DNA of 64,000 bases, taken from assembly GCF_009720825.1 (NCBI RefSeq), contig NZ_WNKY01000004.1, forward strand, positions 124,001 through 188,000, in the 5' to 3' direction. Each line of letters begins with the position of its first letter. The stretch's first letter is position 1. The translations under genes were made by a program, and so were the position numbers. This DNA comes from Duganella radicis (GTDB taxonomy: Bacteria > Pseudomonadota > Gammaproteobacteria > Burkholderiales > Burkholderiaceae_D). Positions 12,619 through 22,986 of this stretch are shown here, in pieces. Below the pieces are notes generated by a model. That model saw nothing but the letters and a program-made list of their open reading frames with translations. It did no database searches and was not told where the DNA came from.

Positions 12619-12639
12619 ACTTAATCTGAAAACGATCCT

Positions 12640-14165
<1,526 letters not shown>

Positions 14166-14169
<4 letters not shown>

Positions 14170-15242
14170 ATAAAGACCTGCCACGCTGGGCCACTGCGTT
14201 TGTCATGCCCGTACTGAACCTGCTGTCCGCCATGCTGGTGACGGCACTGGTGATCCACCTGCTGGGCGAAAGCCCGACCGAGTCGCTGGCCATCCTGGTC
14301 AACAGCGCCGTGGTCAATCCGGAAGGCCTGAGCTACACGCTGTTCTACGCCTCGACCTTCATCTTCACCGGCCTGGCGGTGTCGATCGCCATGCAGGCCG
14401 GCCTGTTCAACATCGGCGCCGAAGGCCAGATGTACGTCGGCGGCCTGGGCCTGACCTGGGCCATGTTGGCCTTCGACAGCTCGCTGCCGGCTTGGGCGCT
14501 GATCCCGCTGGGCGTCCTCGGCGCCGCCGTGTTTGGCGCGCTGTGGTCCTTCCTGCCCGGCTACCTGCAAGCGAAGCGCGGCAGCCACGTGGTGGTGACC
14601 ACCATCATGTTCAACTTCATCGCCTCGCAGCTGATGAACTTCCTGATCGTGAAATACATGATCCCGGCCGGCGAACAGAATCCGGCCAGCCGCGCGTTTG
14701 CCGCCGCCGCCGAGATGCCGCGCCTGAACCAGTGGTTCCCGGTGCTGGGCGAGACGCCATTCAACATCAGCTTCTTCCTGGCGATTATCGCGCTGGTGAT
14801 TTACGGCGTGGTGGTGTCGCGTTCCGCCTGGGGCTTCAAGCTGCGCGCCACCGGCCTGAACCAGCATGCGGCGCACTATGCCGGCATCCGCATCAGCAAG
14901 ATGATCATCATCGTCATGCTGATCTCGGGCGCGCTGGCGGGACTGGGTGCGGTCAACTCCATCATGGGTTCGACCCACTACCTGTCGCTCAACTTCGTCG
15001 GCGGCGCCGGCTTCATCGGCATCGCCATCGCGCTGATGGGACGTCAGCATCCGGTCGGCATCTTCCTGTCGGCCGTGCTGTTTGGCGCGCTGACCCAGGG
15101 CGGCTTCGACCTGTCGCTGGAAAAGCAGAACATTCCGCCGGAGACCGTGATACTGATCCAGGGCCTGATCATCCTGTTCTGCGGCGCCATGGAAAACCTG
15201 TACGCGCCGGCGATCGCCAAAGTGCTGAACCTGAGGAAGTGA
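14166..15242 (+). CDS. BMP-type ABC transporter permease 1
   Basis: A 358-residue inner-membrane protein of the BPD_transp_2 family, equivalent in position to YufP/NupP-type permeases. Multiple membrane helices are evident; conserved stretches include GLFNIGAEGQMYVGGLG and GGAGFIGIAIALMGRQHPVGI. It is translationally coupled to the ATPase gene and followed after 7 bases by the second permease, so both should be made together. Confidence 0.94.
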
Positions 15243-15249
15243 GGACGAT

Positions 15250-16221
15250 ATGACTTTTGACGACCTGCATATCGGCAGTATCCTGGTATCGACCGTGCGC
15301 AACGCGCCGGTGCTGATTTTCGCCGGCATGGCCGGTTTGTTCGCCGAGCGTTCGGGCGTGATCGACATCGGCCTGGAGGGCAAGATCCTGGCGTCTGCCT
15401 TCGTGTCGGCGGCGGTGGCCTTCACCACGCAGAACCCGTGGTATGGCGTGATGGCCGGCATCCTGGTATCGGTGCTGCTGGCCACCCTGCAAGCCTACGT
15501 GGCGATCACCCAGAAAGGCAACCAGCTGGTGGCCGGCATCGCCATCAACATCGCCATGAGCGGCCTGACCTTCGTGGTGGCGCAATACATCTTCCAGCAA
15601 GGCGGCCGCACGCCGGACCTGGGCACGGCGCGCCTGTTCGACGTGGTGCTGCCGGGTTCCGCGGCGGTGGAAAACATCCCCTTCATCGGCTGGCTGTACG
15701 CGCACCTGATCGGCGGCCACTCGGTGCTGGTATACTTGGCGTTCGGGCTGGTGCCGCTGGTGCACTGGGTGATCTACCACAGCCGTTTCGGCCTGCGCCT
15801 GCGCGCCTGCGGCGAGAACCCGCACGCGGCCGACGCGGCCGGCGTCAGCGTCGAGCGCCAACGCTACTTCGCCATGATCATCGCCGGCGTGCTGTGCTCC
15901 TTCTCGGGTGCTTACCTGGCCATCGTGCAGAGCGGCTTCTTCCTGCGCGACATGTCGGCCGGCGCCGGCTACCTGGCGCTGACGGCGATGGTGTTCGGTA
16001 ACTGGCGTCCGCTGCACACCTTCCTCGGCTGCCTGATGTTCGGCTTCTTCGGCGCGGTGCAAATCCAGATCGAAGGTGTGGAACTGCCGGTGGTCGGCCG
16101 CCTGCCGGGCGCGCTGATCCAGATGGTGCCGTACGTGCTGACCGTGATCGTGCTGGCCGGCCTGATGGCCAAATCGGTGGCGCCGAAAGCACTGGGCACG
16201 CCGTTCGTGAAATCCCGCTAA
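15250..16221 (+). CDS. BMP-type ABC transporter permease 2
   Basis: A 323-residue membrane protein, the usual second and shorter permease of this class (YufQ/NupQ position). It contains LFAERSGVIDIGLEGKILAS near residue 30, the EAA-like LRLRACGENPHAADAAG and GAGYLALTAMVFGNWRP. GAGG precedes the ATG. Its stop overlaps by four bases the stop of the convergent cytochrome gene, which marks the operon end. No separate terminator is visible there. Confidence 0.94.
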   Translation: MTFDDLHIGSILVSTVRNAPVLIFAGMAGLFAERSGVIDIGLEGKILASAFVSAAVAFTTQNPWYGVMAGILVSVLLATLQAYVAITQKGNQLVAGIAINIAMSGLTFVVAQYIFQQGGRTPDLGTARLFDVVLPGSAAVENIPFIGWLYAHLIGGHSVLVYLAFGLVPLVHWVIYHSRFGLRLRACGENPHAADAAGVSVERQRYFAMIIAGVLCSFSGAYLAIVQSGFFLRDMSAGAGYLALTAMVFGNWRPLHTFLGCLMFGFFGAVQIQIEGVELPVVGRLPGALIQMVPYVLTVIVLAGLMAKSVAPKALGTPFVKSR

Positions 16222-16574
16222 AAAGTCTTCAAATAGGACAGCAGGTCGGCGACCTGCTGTTCATCCTTGATCCCCCAGAAGCGCATGCTGGTGCCGGGCA
16301 CCACATCATGCGGCGCGCGCAGATAAGCGGCCAGCGTCTTCTCATCCCAGGTCAGTCCCGACTTCTTCATCGCCTCGGAATACTTATAGTCCTTGGTGGA
16401 CGCCGCCTTGCGGCCGACAATCCCATTCAACTGCGGCCCATACCCCGCACTGGCATACGGCCCCACCGCGTGACACGACGCACAGCGCCGGAACAGAAAC
16501 GCCCCGTTCTTGGGATCGCCCGCCGCAACGGCCTGTCCGGCCAGCAGCAAAAGAATGAGCACGCAGTTTTTCAT
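16218..16574 (-). CDS. Small exported c-type cytochrome
   Basis: A 118-residue precursor with signal peptide ([17 protein letters not shown]) and a single class I haem-binding site CASCH near residue 35. A Met ligand is likely in PGTSMRFWG, and [13 protein letters not shown] is typical of cytochrome c2/mitochondrial-type folds. It should carry electrons in the periplasm; its partner is unknown. It starts inside the nudK stop (ATGA overlap), an unusual pairing of a periplasmic cytochrome with a cytoplasmic Nudix enzyme. Confidence 0.92.
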   Translation of the reverse strand: MKNCVLILLLLAGQAVAAGDPKNGAFLFRRCASCHAVGPYASAGYGPQLNGIVGRKAASTKDYKYSEAMKKSGLTWDEKTLAAYLRAPHDVVPGTSMRFWGIKDEQQVADLLSYLKTF

Positions 16575-17146
16575 AGCAGGTGCAGCGCCGCGTATTGCAG
16601 CAGCATGATGGTTTTGCCGTCGGCGATGCGGCCGTCGGCGATCATTTGCAGGGCTTCGTCCATGTTCAGTTCCAGTACTTCGATGTCTTCGCCTTCTTCG
16701 GCGACGCCGCCGCCTTCGCCGGCGCGGGTGGCAGGATCATACTCCGCCACGAAGAAGTACAGGCGCTCGGTCACCGAGCCGGGGCTCATGAAGGCTTCGA
16801 ACACTTTGCGCACTTCGCGCACGCGGTAACCGGTCTCCTCTTCCACTTCGGCCTTGATACGCTCTTCCGGCGAAGCCTGGTCCAGCAGCCCGGCCGCGGT
16901 CTCGATCAGGAAGCCATCATGGCCGTTGCCGTAGGTCGGGAAGCGGAATTGCCGCACCAGCAGCACCGTGCGCCGCTCGCGGTTGTACAACAGGATGGTG
17001 GCACCGTTGCCGCGATCGTAGGTCTCGCGCGTCTGGCGCTGCCATGTGCCGTCGCTGCGGCGGTAATCGAAGGTGGTCTTTTGGAGCAGGAACCAGTCGT
17101 CCGACAGGGTTTCTACTTTGTGGATGCGGATGCGGTCTTCGGGCAT
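16571..17146 (-). CDS. nudK: Nudix hydrolase, GDP-mannose pyrophosphatase type
   Basis: Cytoplasmic pyrophosphohydrolase, 191 residues as for E. coli NudK, which hydrolyses GDP-mannose and other nucleotide sugars. Close parallels to the family include [13 protein letters not shown] near residue 45, [33 protein letters not shown] and [10 protein letters not shown]. The Nudix box runs through [11 protein letters not shown] and ends AEVEEETGY; the first position of the REXXEE element is Ala, while the metal-binding glutamates are kept. AGGAG lies eight bases before the ATG. ADP-ribose is an alternative substrate. Confidence 0.9.
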   Translation of the reverse strand: MPEDRIRIHKVETLSDDWFLLQKTTFDYRRSDGTWQRQTRETYDRGNGATILLYNRERRTVLLVRQFRFPTYGNGHDGFLIETAAGLLDQASPEERIKAEVEEETGYRVREVRKVFEAFMSPGSVTERLYFFVAEYDPATRAGEGGGVAEEGEDIEVLELNMDEALQMIADGRIADGKTIMLLQYAALHLL

Positions 17147-17170
17147 GGCGATTCTCCTGGTTGCGTATTT

Positions 17171-17200
17171 TTACGATATCATGCAATATCGTGCAATATC
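17171..17200. repeat. Three 10-bp tandem units before the DeoR-type gene (possible operator)
   Basis: TTACGATATC, ATGCAATATC and GTGCAATATC follow each other directly; the second and third differ at one base, and all end ATATC. The 10-bp period places each copy on the same DNA face. They lie in the 64-base divergent region between nudK and the DeoR-family gene. Confidence 0.4.
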
Positions 17201-17210
17201 AAGAAAATTC

Positions 17211-17972
17211 ATGCATATGCTGACACGCCAACGTAAAGAACTCCTGCTCGCCCGCCTGCACCAGGACGGCCAGATCGTCGCCAAATCGCTCAGCGAGGAG
17301 CTTGGACTGTCCGAGGACACCATCCGCCGCGACCTGCGCGAACTGGCCAGCGAGGGCCTGCTCAAGCGCGTCCACGGGGGCGCCCTGCCAGCTTCGCCGG
17401 CGCTGGGTACCTTCGCCGAGCGCCAGCGCATTTCCAGCGACGCCAAGCCGGCCATCGCCCGCGCCGCCGCCGCCATGATCGAACCCGGGCAAGTGGTGTT
17501 CATCGACGGCGGCACCACCGCCGTGCAGCTGGCGCGCGCGCTGCCGCCGGAGCTGCGCTGCACGGTGGTCACGCACAGCCCATCGGTGGCGGTGGAGCTG
17601 GTGGAGCATGCCCACGTCGAGGTGATCCTGATCGGCGGCCGCCTGTTCAAGCACTCCATCGTCGCGATGGGGCCGTCGGCGCTGGAAGCCATCGCCCAGA
17701 TCCGCACCGACATCTATTTCATGGGCGCATGCAGCCTGCATCCGCAAAGCGGCGTCAGCACCGGTGATTTCGACGAAGCCGGTATCAAGCGCGCCATCAG
17801 TGGCATGGCGCAGCGCACCGTGCTGCTGGCCTCTCCGGAAAAGCTGGACACCGCCTCGCCCTACCAGATCGTGCCGCTGGCGCAGCTCAGCGCCATCATC
17901 GTCAACCGCGATACGCCCGATGAACTGGTGGCGCCGTATCGCGGCATGGGGATCGGGGTCACTAGAGCATAG
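17211..17972 (+). CDS. DeoR/GlpR-family transcriptional regulator
   Basis: About 253 residues. The N-terminal DeoR winged HTH is clear: RQRKELLLARLHQDGQIVA, then LGLSEDTIRRDLRELA and LLKRVHGGALP. The DeoRC domain is an ISOCOT-type sugar-phosphate fold with VFIDGGTTAVQLARALP and a DFDEAGIKRA stretch. Such proteins respond to phosphorylated sugars. Its position beside nucleoside uptake suggests a deoxyribose or ribose phosphate, but this is inferred. The start may be ATG 17211 or 17217; neither has a strong ribosome site. It is divergent from nudK. Confidence 0.92.
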   Translation: MHMLTRQRKELLLARLHQDGQIVAKSLSEELGLSEDTIRRDLRELASEGLLKRVHGGALPASPALGTFAERQRISSDAKPAIARAAAAMIEPGQVVFIDGGTTAVQLARALPPELRCTVVTHSPSVAVELVEHAHVEVILIGGRLFKHSIVAMGPSALEAIAQIRTDIYFMGACSLHPQSGVSTGDFDEAGIKRAISGMAQRTVLLASPEKLDTASPYQIVPLAQLSAIIVNRDTPDELVAPYRGMGIGVTRA

Positions 17973-17997
17973 ACGTTTAATGTGGCAAACTAGCTGG

Positions 17998-18912
17998 ATG
18001 ACGATTCTGAACGCATTAAGCACACGCACGGCATGGCGCATGCTGTTGGCAGTTGTGTGCCTGCTCGCGGGCAGCTGCGCGATGGCCACCACGCGCGTGG
18101 TGTATCCACTCACCACGCTGGAGGAAGTGGATAGCCGCTACGACTACGATTGGGCCGTGCTGCGCGTCGCGCTGCAAAAGACCGAGCCGCGCTACGGCCC
18201 CTTCGAACTGCACCAGTCCACCCATCCGATGTCGTCGCAACGCGTGGCGCAGGAGTTGCTGATGCCCGGCGGCCGCATCAACGTGTTCGCCCGCGCCACC
18301 TCGCCGGAGCTGGAACGGCTCTACCTGCCGGTGCGCCTGCCGATCGACCGCGGCTTGCTCGGCTACCGCATGTTCCTGATCCGCGATACCGACCTGCCGC
18401 GCTTTGCCGCCGTGCGCACGCTGAACGATTTGCGCAAGCTGAGCGTGGGCCAGGGCAAGGACTGGATCGATGTGCCCATCCTGCGCAAGGCCGGATTCAA
18501 GGTGGTGGAAGGCACCAGCTATCCCGGCCTGTTCGCCATGCTGACGGCCGGCCGTTTCGATTTCTTCTCGCGCGGGATCGACGAGGCGCAGCGCGAATTC
18601 AAGGAACGCGCCGCGGCTTTTCCGCACATGGTGGTCGAGCCGACCTTGCTGCTGCAATATCCGTTGCCGCTGTACTTTTTCACGCGCCGCGATGATGAAG
18701 GCAAATTGCTGGCGCGGCGCATCGCCGATGGGATGGAGATGATGATCAAGGACGGTTCGCTCAACGCCCTGTTCCAGCAGTACAAGGGCGAGAGCATCAA
18801 GACCGGAGGACTGGCACACCGGCGCGTGCTCCAGCTGCCAAATCCGCATCTGACGCCAGAGACGCCGCTGTCGCGCGGCGATCTCTGGTTCAATCCCCTG
18901 ACGGGCAAGTAG
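17998..18912 (+). CDS. Exported substrate-binding-like protein (SBP family 3 fold)
   Basis: About 304 residues with an N-terminal signal sequence (MLLAVVCLLAGSCAMATT region). The rest resembles polar-amino-acid-type periplasmic binding domains: VYPLTTLEEVDSRYDYDWAVL, then FLIRDTDLPRFAAVRTLNDL, then GKDWIDVPILRKAGFKVVEG. No transporter genes are adjacent, so it may be a stand-alone sensor or an orphan. An in-frame ATG at 17980 is an alternative start; neither has a good ribosome site. It follows the DeoR-type gene by 25 bases and ends tail-to-tail, without a gap, against the S1/P1 nuclease gene. Confidence 0.75.
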   Translation: MTILNALSTRTAWRMLLAVVCLLAGSCAMATTRVVYPLTTLEEVDSRYDYDWAVLRVALQKTEPRYGPFELHQSTHPMSSQRVAQELLMPGGRINVFARATSPELERLYLPVRLPIDRGLLGYRMFLIRDTDLPRFAAVRTLNDLRKLSVGQGKDWIDVPILRKAGFKVVEGTSYPGLFAMLTAGRFDFFSRGIDEAQREFKERAAAFPHMVVEPTLLLQYPLPLYFFTRRDDEGKLLARRIADGMEMMIKDGSLNALFQQYKGESIKTGGLAHRRVLQLPNPHLTPETPLSRGDLWFNPLTGK

Positions 18913-19950
18913 TTACGGCCAGATGGCTTTCAGCACGGCGGCCAGGTGATAGCCGCCCTGAATCAGCTGCGTCTTGGCGGCGCCCGACGATGGCAGCGGA
19001 TAATTGTCCGGTACCGTCAGCGGCCAGACGTTGTACACCTCGCCGGTGGTCTTGCTGGTCTGCTGTCCCATCGGACCGGGCACCACGTCGGTATAGGCCA
19101 GCTTGGCCACCACCAAAGTCTGGTCGGCCCACTGGTACGGCCACGTCACCGGATCGCCGCTATTCGGCGCCACCACCGGACTGTCCGCAATCACCATCTG
19201 TGCAAACTGCTCCGGCGTGCGCGCACCGATGCGGCGGAAAGCGTAGTTCACCACCGTGGTGTCCCAGTACGAATGGAAGGCGCGCGTGGCTTGCGGCTTG
19301 GCCGGTTTGTCGTCCGCCGGGATCAGCTGCGCGCTGCTGGCAACCAGCCGCGCGTCGTCCAGTTGCAGGTTGTTGCCGCCGGTGGTGGCAAAGGCTTCCT
19401 TGTCGTCCAGCTGCTTCTGCGTCGGCAGCACGAAGCCGCCGTTCTTGCCGACATAGCCTTCGCCCACATGCAGCGGCTGCGCGATATCGCCGCTCAGGTG
19501 CGTCAGTATCAGCAAGGCCTGGCGCGGCGTGAAGTGATGCGGATTAGCGACCGCATCGCCCTTCCCTTGCAGCACCGCGATGCACTGCTTGAGCGTCTGC
19601 ACGATGTCGTGATCGGTGGTGCCGACGCCACGGTCCTCATAATGCGACAGCTGGAACGGCACGTCGGTGTAGTGATACTCGGCGTGCTTGGGATTGGCGC
19701 TGGTGTAAGCCACCATCTCCTCGGTTTGCGGACCGCAGTAAGTGCCCTTGACGCAATCCGCCCACGAGGCAACCGCGGCCAGCGATTCGCCCGGCAGCAG
19801 CAAGGCCTGCACCTGCTTGCCGGCGTTGCTGCCCTTGATCAGCTGATCGGCAATCGCGCCCACCGCGCGGTGGCCGTCGTTGCCCCATGCGTGGGCGTTA
19901 AACGAAACAAAAGCGCTGCTCAGCGCGAGGATGCATGCGAGCTTCTTCAT
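18913..19950 (-). CDS. Exported S1/P1-type nuclease
   Basis: Zinc-dependent nuclease / 3'-nucleotidase that cuts single-stranded RNA and DNA, acting outside the cytoplasm. The signal peptide ends at FNAHA, leaving Trp22 as the mature N-terminus. In P1 nuclease this Trp1 and His6 are zinc ligands, and here they fall at mature positions 1 and 6. Other ligands have family spacing: D65 (SWADCV), H93 (EYHYTD), H151/D155/H161 (THLSGDIAQPLH) and H226/D230 (FHSYWD). The length, 345 residues, is slightly above typical. Its start overlaps the stop of the PLD-fold gene, so it is the last gene of the 5'-nucleotidase/PLD operon. Confidence 0.95.
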   Translation of the reverse strand: MKKLACILALSSAFVSFNAHAWGNDGHRAVGAIADQLIKGSNAGKQVQALLLPGESLAAVASWADCVKGTYCGPQTEEMVAYTSANPKHAEYHYTDVPFQLSHYEDRGVGTTDHDIVQTLKQCIAVLQGKGDAVANPHHFTPRQALLILTHLSGDIAQPLHVGEGYVGKNGGFVLPTQKQLDDKEAFATTGGNNLQLDDARLVASSAQLIPADDKPAKPQATRAFHSYWDTTVVNYAFRRIGARTPEQFAQMVIADSPVVAPNSGDPVTWPYQWADQTLVVAKLAYTDVVPGPMGQQTSKTTGEVYNVWPLTVPDNYPLPSSGAAKTQLIQGGYHLAAVLKAIWP

Positions 19951-21170
19951 TCGGGACTGCCTTTCGACGGTTTGGGATATTGTTTGTTGATGTCGAGGAC
20001 CTGCGCATACGGCGAGCTCCAGGTCTGCTCCTGCAAGGCGGCCAGGCGCTGCGCCATCTTCTCGTTACGCAGTACCACTTCCAGATTGCGCGACAGGTCG
20101 AAGTAGCCGCCACTCCAGTTGCTGGTGCCGACCCACGCGATCTGATTGTCGATCACCATGGTCTTGCTGTGGATGACGCGCGCGAACGGGATAAAGCCAG
20201 TCGACGCCACCGGCAGCGTCACCACGCGGATCTCGACGTTCGGCAGCACCGCCAGGCTTTTCAGATAAGCCTGCGCTGGTTTTTCCAGATTCCAGTTGGA
20301 GACCATCAGCTTGATCTTGACGCCGCGCTGGGCGGCGGCACGCACCGCGTTGTCGATCACGGCGTAATAAGGCCGCGTGCCTTTCGGCCCGTAGCTCAAA
20401 GGCGCATAGTCCAGCAACTGGATGCGCACTTCGTTTTTCGCTTCCGCCAGCAGCGCCGGCAGGCCGGTTTCGGAATCGCCCACGCCTACCGGGTTGTACT
20501 GATTAGGACTGGACAGCAGGAAGGCTGGCTGCCGCGTGTCCGCCGTCACCGTGCGCGGGTTCAGCACCGGCGCGATCTGGCCTTGCGACGTCAAGGCCTG
20601 CGCGCGCCAGTCCTGATTGAAGATGGCCAGCACCTGCGCCACCACTTTCGGATCGGTGATGCGCAAGCCGGTTTCGTGGATGTGTTCAAACGAACGCCAG
20701 TCGAAATTCTGGCTGCCGATATAGGCGGTCGCACCATCCACCACCAGATACTTGGCGTGGATGATGCCGTTGCCGGTCAGCTTGTTGAAATCCAAGATAC
20801 GGAAGTCGAGATTCGGAATCGCCTTCAGACGCTCGATGGTTGGCTGCTCGGACAGGCCTACGCCTTTCTGGTCCAGCAGGAAGCGGATCTTCACGCCGCG
20901 CTTGCCGGCTGCTTCCAGATGCTCCACCACTTTCTCGAACACGCTGCCTGGCTTGACCACGGCGTAAAACTGGCCGATGACGATTTCGCTTTTGGCGTTG
21001 TCGAACAACTCAGTCCACACTTGCGCGGCGCTGCGCAAGTCGTCGCTGTGCAGCGAGGTCTCCACCGGCGCGGTCTGCACCAGCTCATAGCCGGGAATGG
21101 AAAACTCGGCGCGCGCCGGCGCCGCCAGCAGCGCCGCCGACACCAACGCGGAAATCAGGATTGGACGCAT
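19947..21170 (-). CDS. Exported phospholipase-D-fold protein resembling PLD3/PLD4 exonucleases
   Basis: A 407-residue precursor with signal peptide (ALLAAPARA) and two HKD motifs. The first is H138/K140/D145 in HAKYLVVDGATAYIGSQN, followed by FDWRSF. The second is H334/K336/D341 in HSKTMVIDNQIAWVGTSN, followed by WSGGYF. The flanks GS-N-DWRS and GTSNWSG-YF recall animal PLD3/PLD4, which are 5'-to-3' exonucleases for single-stranded nucleic acid, more than cardiolipin synthases. Its place between a 5'-nucleotidase and an S1/P1 nuclease supports a nucleic-acid substrate. A phospholipase role remains possible. GGAG precedes the ATG at six bases. Confidence 0.85.
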   Translation of the reverse strand: MRPILISALVSAALLAAPARAEFSIPGYELVQTAPVETSLHSDDLRSAAQVWTELFDNAKSEIVIGQFYAVVKPGSVFEKVVEHLEAAGKRGVKIRFLLDQKGVGLSEQPTIERLKAIPNLDFRILDFNKLTGNGIIHAKYLVVDGATAYIGSQNFDWRSFEHIHETGLRITDPKVVAQVLAIFNQDWRAQALTSQGQIAPVLNPRTVTADTRQPAFLLSSPNQYNPVGVGDSETGLPALLAEAKNEVRIQLLDYAPLSYGPKGTRPYYAVIDNAVRAAAQRGVKIKLMVSNWNLEKPAQAYLKSLAVLPNVEIRVVTLPVASTGFIPFARVIHSKTMVIDNQIAWVGTSNWSGGYFDLSRNLEVVLRNEKMAQRLAALQEQTWSSPYAQVLDINKQYPKPSKGSPE

Positions 21171-21185
21171 GATGACTCCAGTAAG

Positions 21186-22868
21186 TTATTGCACGCTCTT
21201 GTAGCGGACCGACGGCGCGGCGGTGCCGGCAGGCTTGCGGTCCTGATCGCGCCTGACCAGATAGGTGGTCAGCGCATCGATATCGCGGATATTGGTCGGG
21301 GCGCGGTTGCTGCCCTTGGCGAAGGTCGGGAAACCATCGCCGCCTTCGGCCAGGAAGTTGTTGGTCACCACGCGATAGGTCGCATCCATCTGCAACGGCG
21401 AGCCGTTCAGCTTCACGCTGCCCGGCACGATCTTGCGGCCTTCCGGCTGCGTCGCATCCCATTCGTACCAGAAGCCGTCCGACACTTGCAGCAGGCCGCG
21501 CTTCACATCGCGTCCGCCGATCCATTGTTCCTCCAGCAGTTCGACGATTTGCGAACCGCGCAGATTCATCGCCACCATCGAATTCCCGAATGGCAGCACG
21601 GCCATGGCGTGGCCCAGCGTGACACGGTTGCCGGCGGCCGTTTCCAGATCCTGGCGGATGCCGCCCGGATTTTGCAGCGCGATCTGCGCGCCGAACGGAC
21701 GGCCCGCGTACAGCATGGAATCAGCCACCAGATCGCCCAGCGCCGACTCGCGCGCATGATCCTTCTCGCGCTTCACACTCGGCACGGCCAGCGTGGCAAC
21801 CGGCTGCGCCAGGGCGGCGGTGCTGCGTTCGCGGGCTTGCTTCAGGTAGGCGTCCAGCGCCGGATCGGCCGGCCATTTACCCTGCTCCATCACTTCCTGG
21901 CGCGCGGCGACATCGCGCACGCTGTTGGTGTCGGTGTCCACCGTCAGGCGGATGCGCGACATGACGTGGCCGCCCATGTCGGACTGCGTCACCAGACGGC
22001 CGTCCACTTTGCACAGATAGCCTTGGTGCGAGTGGCCGCTGATCACCAGTTTGATGGAAGGATCGAGGCGCTTGACCACATCCACAATCGGCCCTTTCAG
22101 GTTGGCGCAATCCTGCTGGTCGAATTTATCAACGGTGAGGCCACCCTGATGGATCAGCACCACGAACACGCCCACGCCCTGCTGGCGCAGTTCGGGCAGC
22201 TGGCGGTTGATGGCGTCCGCCTCATCGACGAACTCCAGCCCGGCGATACCGGATGCCAGCGCCGATTCGGCGGTCTCGCGCAGCACGGTGCCGATCAGGC
22301 CTACCTTCACGCCGCGCACGGTCTCGATTTTATAGGCGGGCAGCACCGGCTTGCGCGTGACCATGTCGATCACGTTGGCAGCCAGGTACTGGAACCGCGC
22401 GCCCTGATACGTGCCTTCGAATTTGCAGGCCTTGTCGGCGCGCGGCGACACGCAGCCACCCTTCTGCTGGCGCAGCAACTCCATGCGGCCCTGATCGAAT
22501 TCATGATTGCCCACCGAGGTCGCGCGCAGGCCGAGCAGATTCATGGCGCCGATGGTCGGCTCGTCAGCCCACATCGACGAGATAGCGGGACTGGCGCCGA
22601 TCAGATCGCCGGCGCCCACCAGCAACAGCTCGGGGTCCTGCTTGCGCCACGCTTGCAGCGCCGCGCCCAGCGTATCGATGCCGCCGGCCTTGATCACGCG
22701 CTCGCCGCCGCCGGCAGCGCTGTCCAGCGTGTACTTGCTGGCCTCCAGATTGCCGTGGAAGTCGTTCAGCGTGACCAGCTGGATTTCGGTCAGGTTGGAG
22801 GGCGGCGGCTGCCACCATGCGCAGCCGGCCAGCGCGGCCAGGGTGGTCAGGCTCAGATAGGTTTTCAT
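21186..22868 (-). CDS. Lipoprotein 5'-nucleotidase / metallophosphatase (UshA-like)
   Basis: A 560-residue enzyme that removes phosphate from nucleotides, giving nucleosides for uptake. The lipobox LAALAGC puts the lipidated Cys at residue 16, so it is membrane anchored. The dinuclear metal site is visible: TLNDFHGN, VGAGDLIGAS, SVGNHEFDQG, a VLIHQGG stretch and SGHSHQG. The C-terminal 5'-nucleotidase domain contains LQNPGGIRQD. It is first of three genes with PLD (15-base gap) and S1/P1 nuclease (overlapping). No clear Shine-Dalgarno site precedes its ATG, and a terminator lies between it and the upstream receptor. Confidence 0.94.
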   Translation of the reverse strand: MKTYLSLTTLAALAGCAWWQPPPSNLTEIQLVTLNDFHGNLEASKYTLDSAAGGGERVIKAGGIDTLGAALQAWRKQDPELLLVGAGDLIGASPAISSMWADEPTIGAMNLLGLRATSVGNHEFDQGRMELLRQQKGGCVSPRADKACKFEGTYQGARFQYLAANVIDMVTRKPVLPAYKIETVRGVKVGLIGTVLRETAESALASGIAGLEFVDEADAINRQLPELRQQGVGVFVVLIHQGGLTVDKFDQQDCANLKGPIVDVVKRLDPSIKLVISGHSHQGYLCKVDGRLVTQSDMGGHVMSRIRLTVDTDTNSVRDVAARQEVMEQGKWPADPALDAYLKQARERSTAALAQPVATLAVPSVKREKDHARESALGDLVADSMLYAGRPFGAQIALQNPGGIRQDLETAAGNRVTLGHAMAVLPFGNSMVAMNLRGSQIVELLEEQWIGGRDVKRGLLQVSDGFWYEWDATQPEGRKIVPGSVKLNGSPLQMDATYRVVTNNFLAEGGDGFPTFAKGSNRAPTNIRDIDALTTYLVRRDQDRKPAGTAAPSVRYKSVQ

Positions 22869-22905
22869 GAAGAGAAATAATACGTTACAAAGCTAAGCTC
22901 AAATG

Positions 22906-22940
22906 AAAAACACCCTATAAGTACAAGACTTATAGGGTGT
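22906..22940 (-). terminator. Strong terminator after the second TonB-dependent receptor gene
   Basis: A perfect 12-bp stem (22910-22921 with 22929-22940) with a 7-base loop is followed on the minus strand by a run of five T. It separates the receptor from the 5'-nucleotidase/PLD/nuclease genes; expression of those genes needs read-through or a promoter in 22869-22905. Confidence 0.88.
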
Positions 22941-22986
22941 GGTACGTGCACCGAAGACGGACCGCAGCCCGTCTCGCAATGAACGA

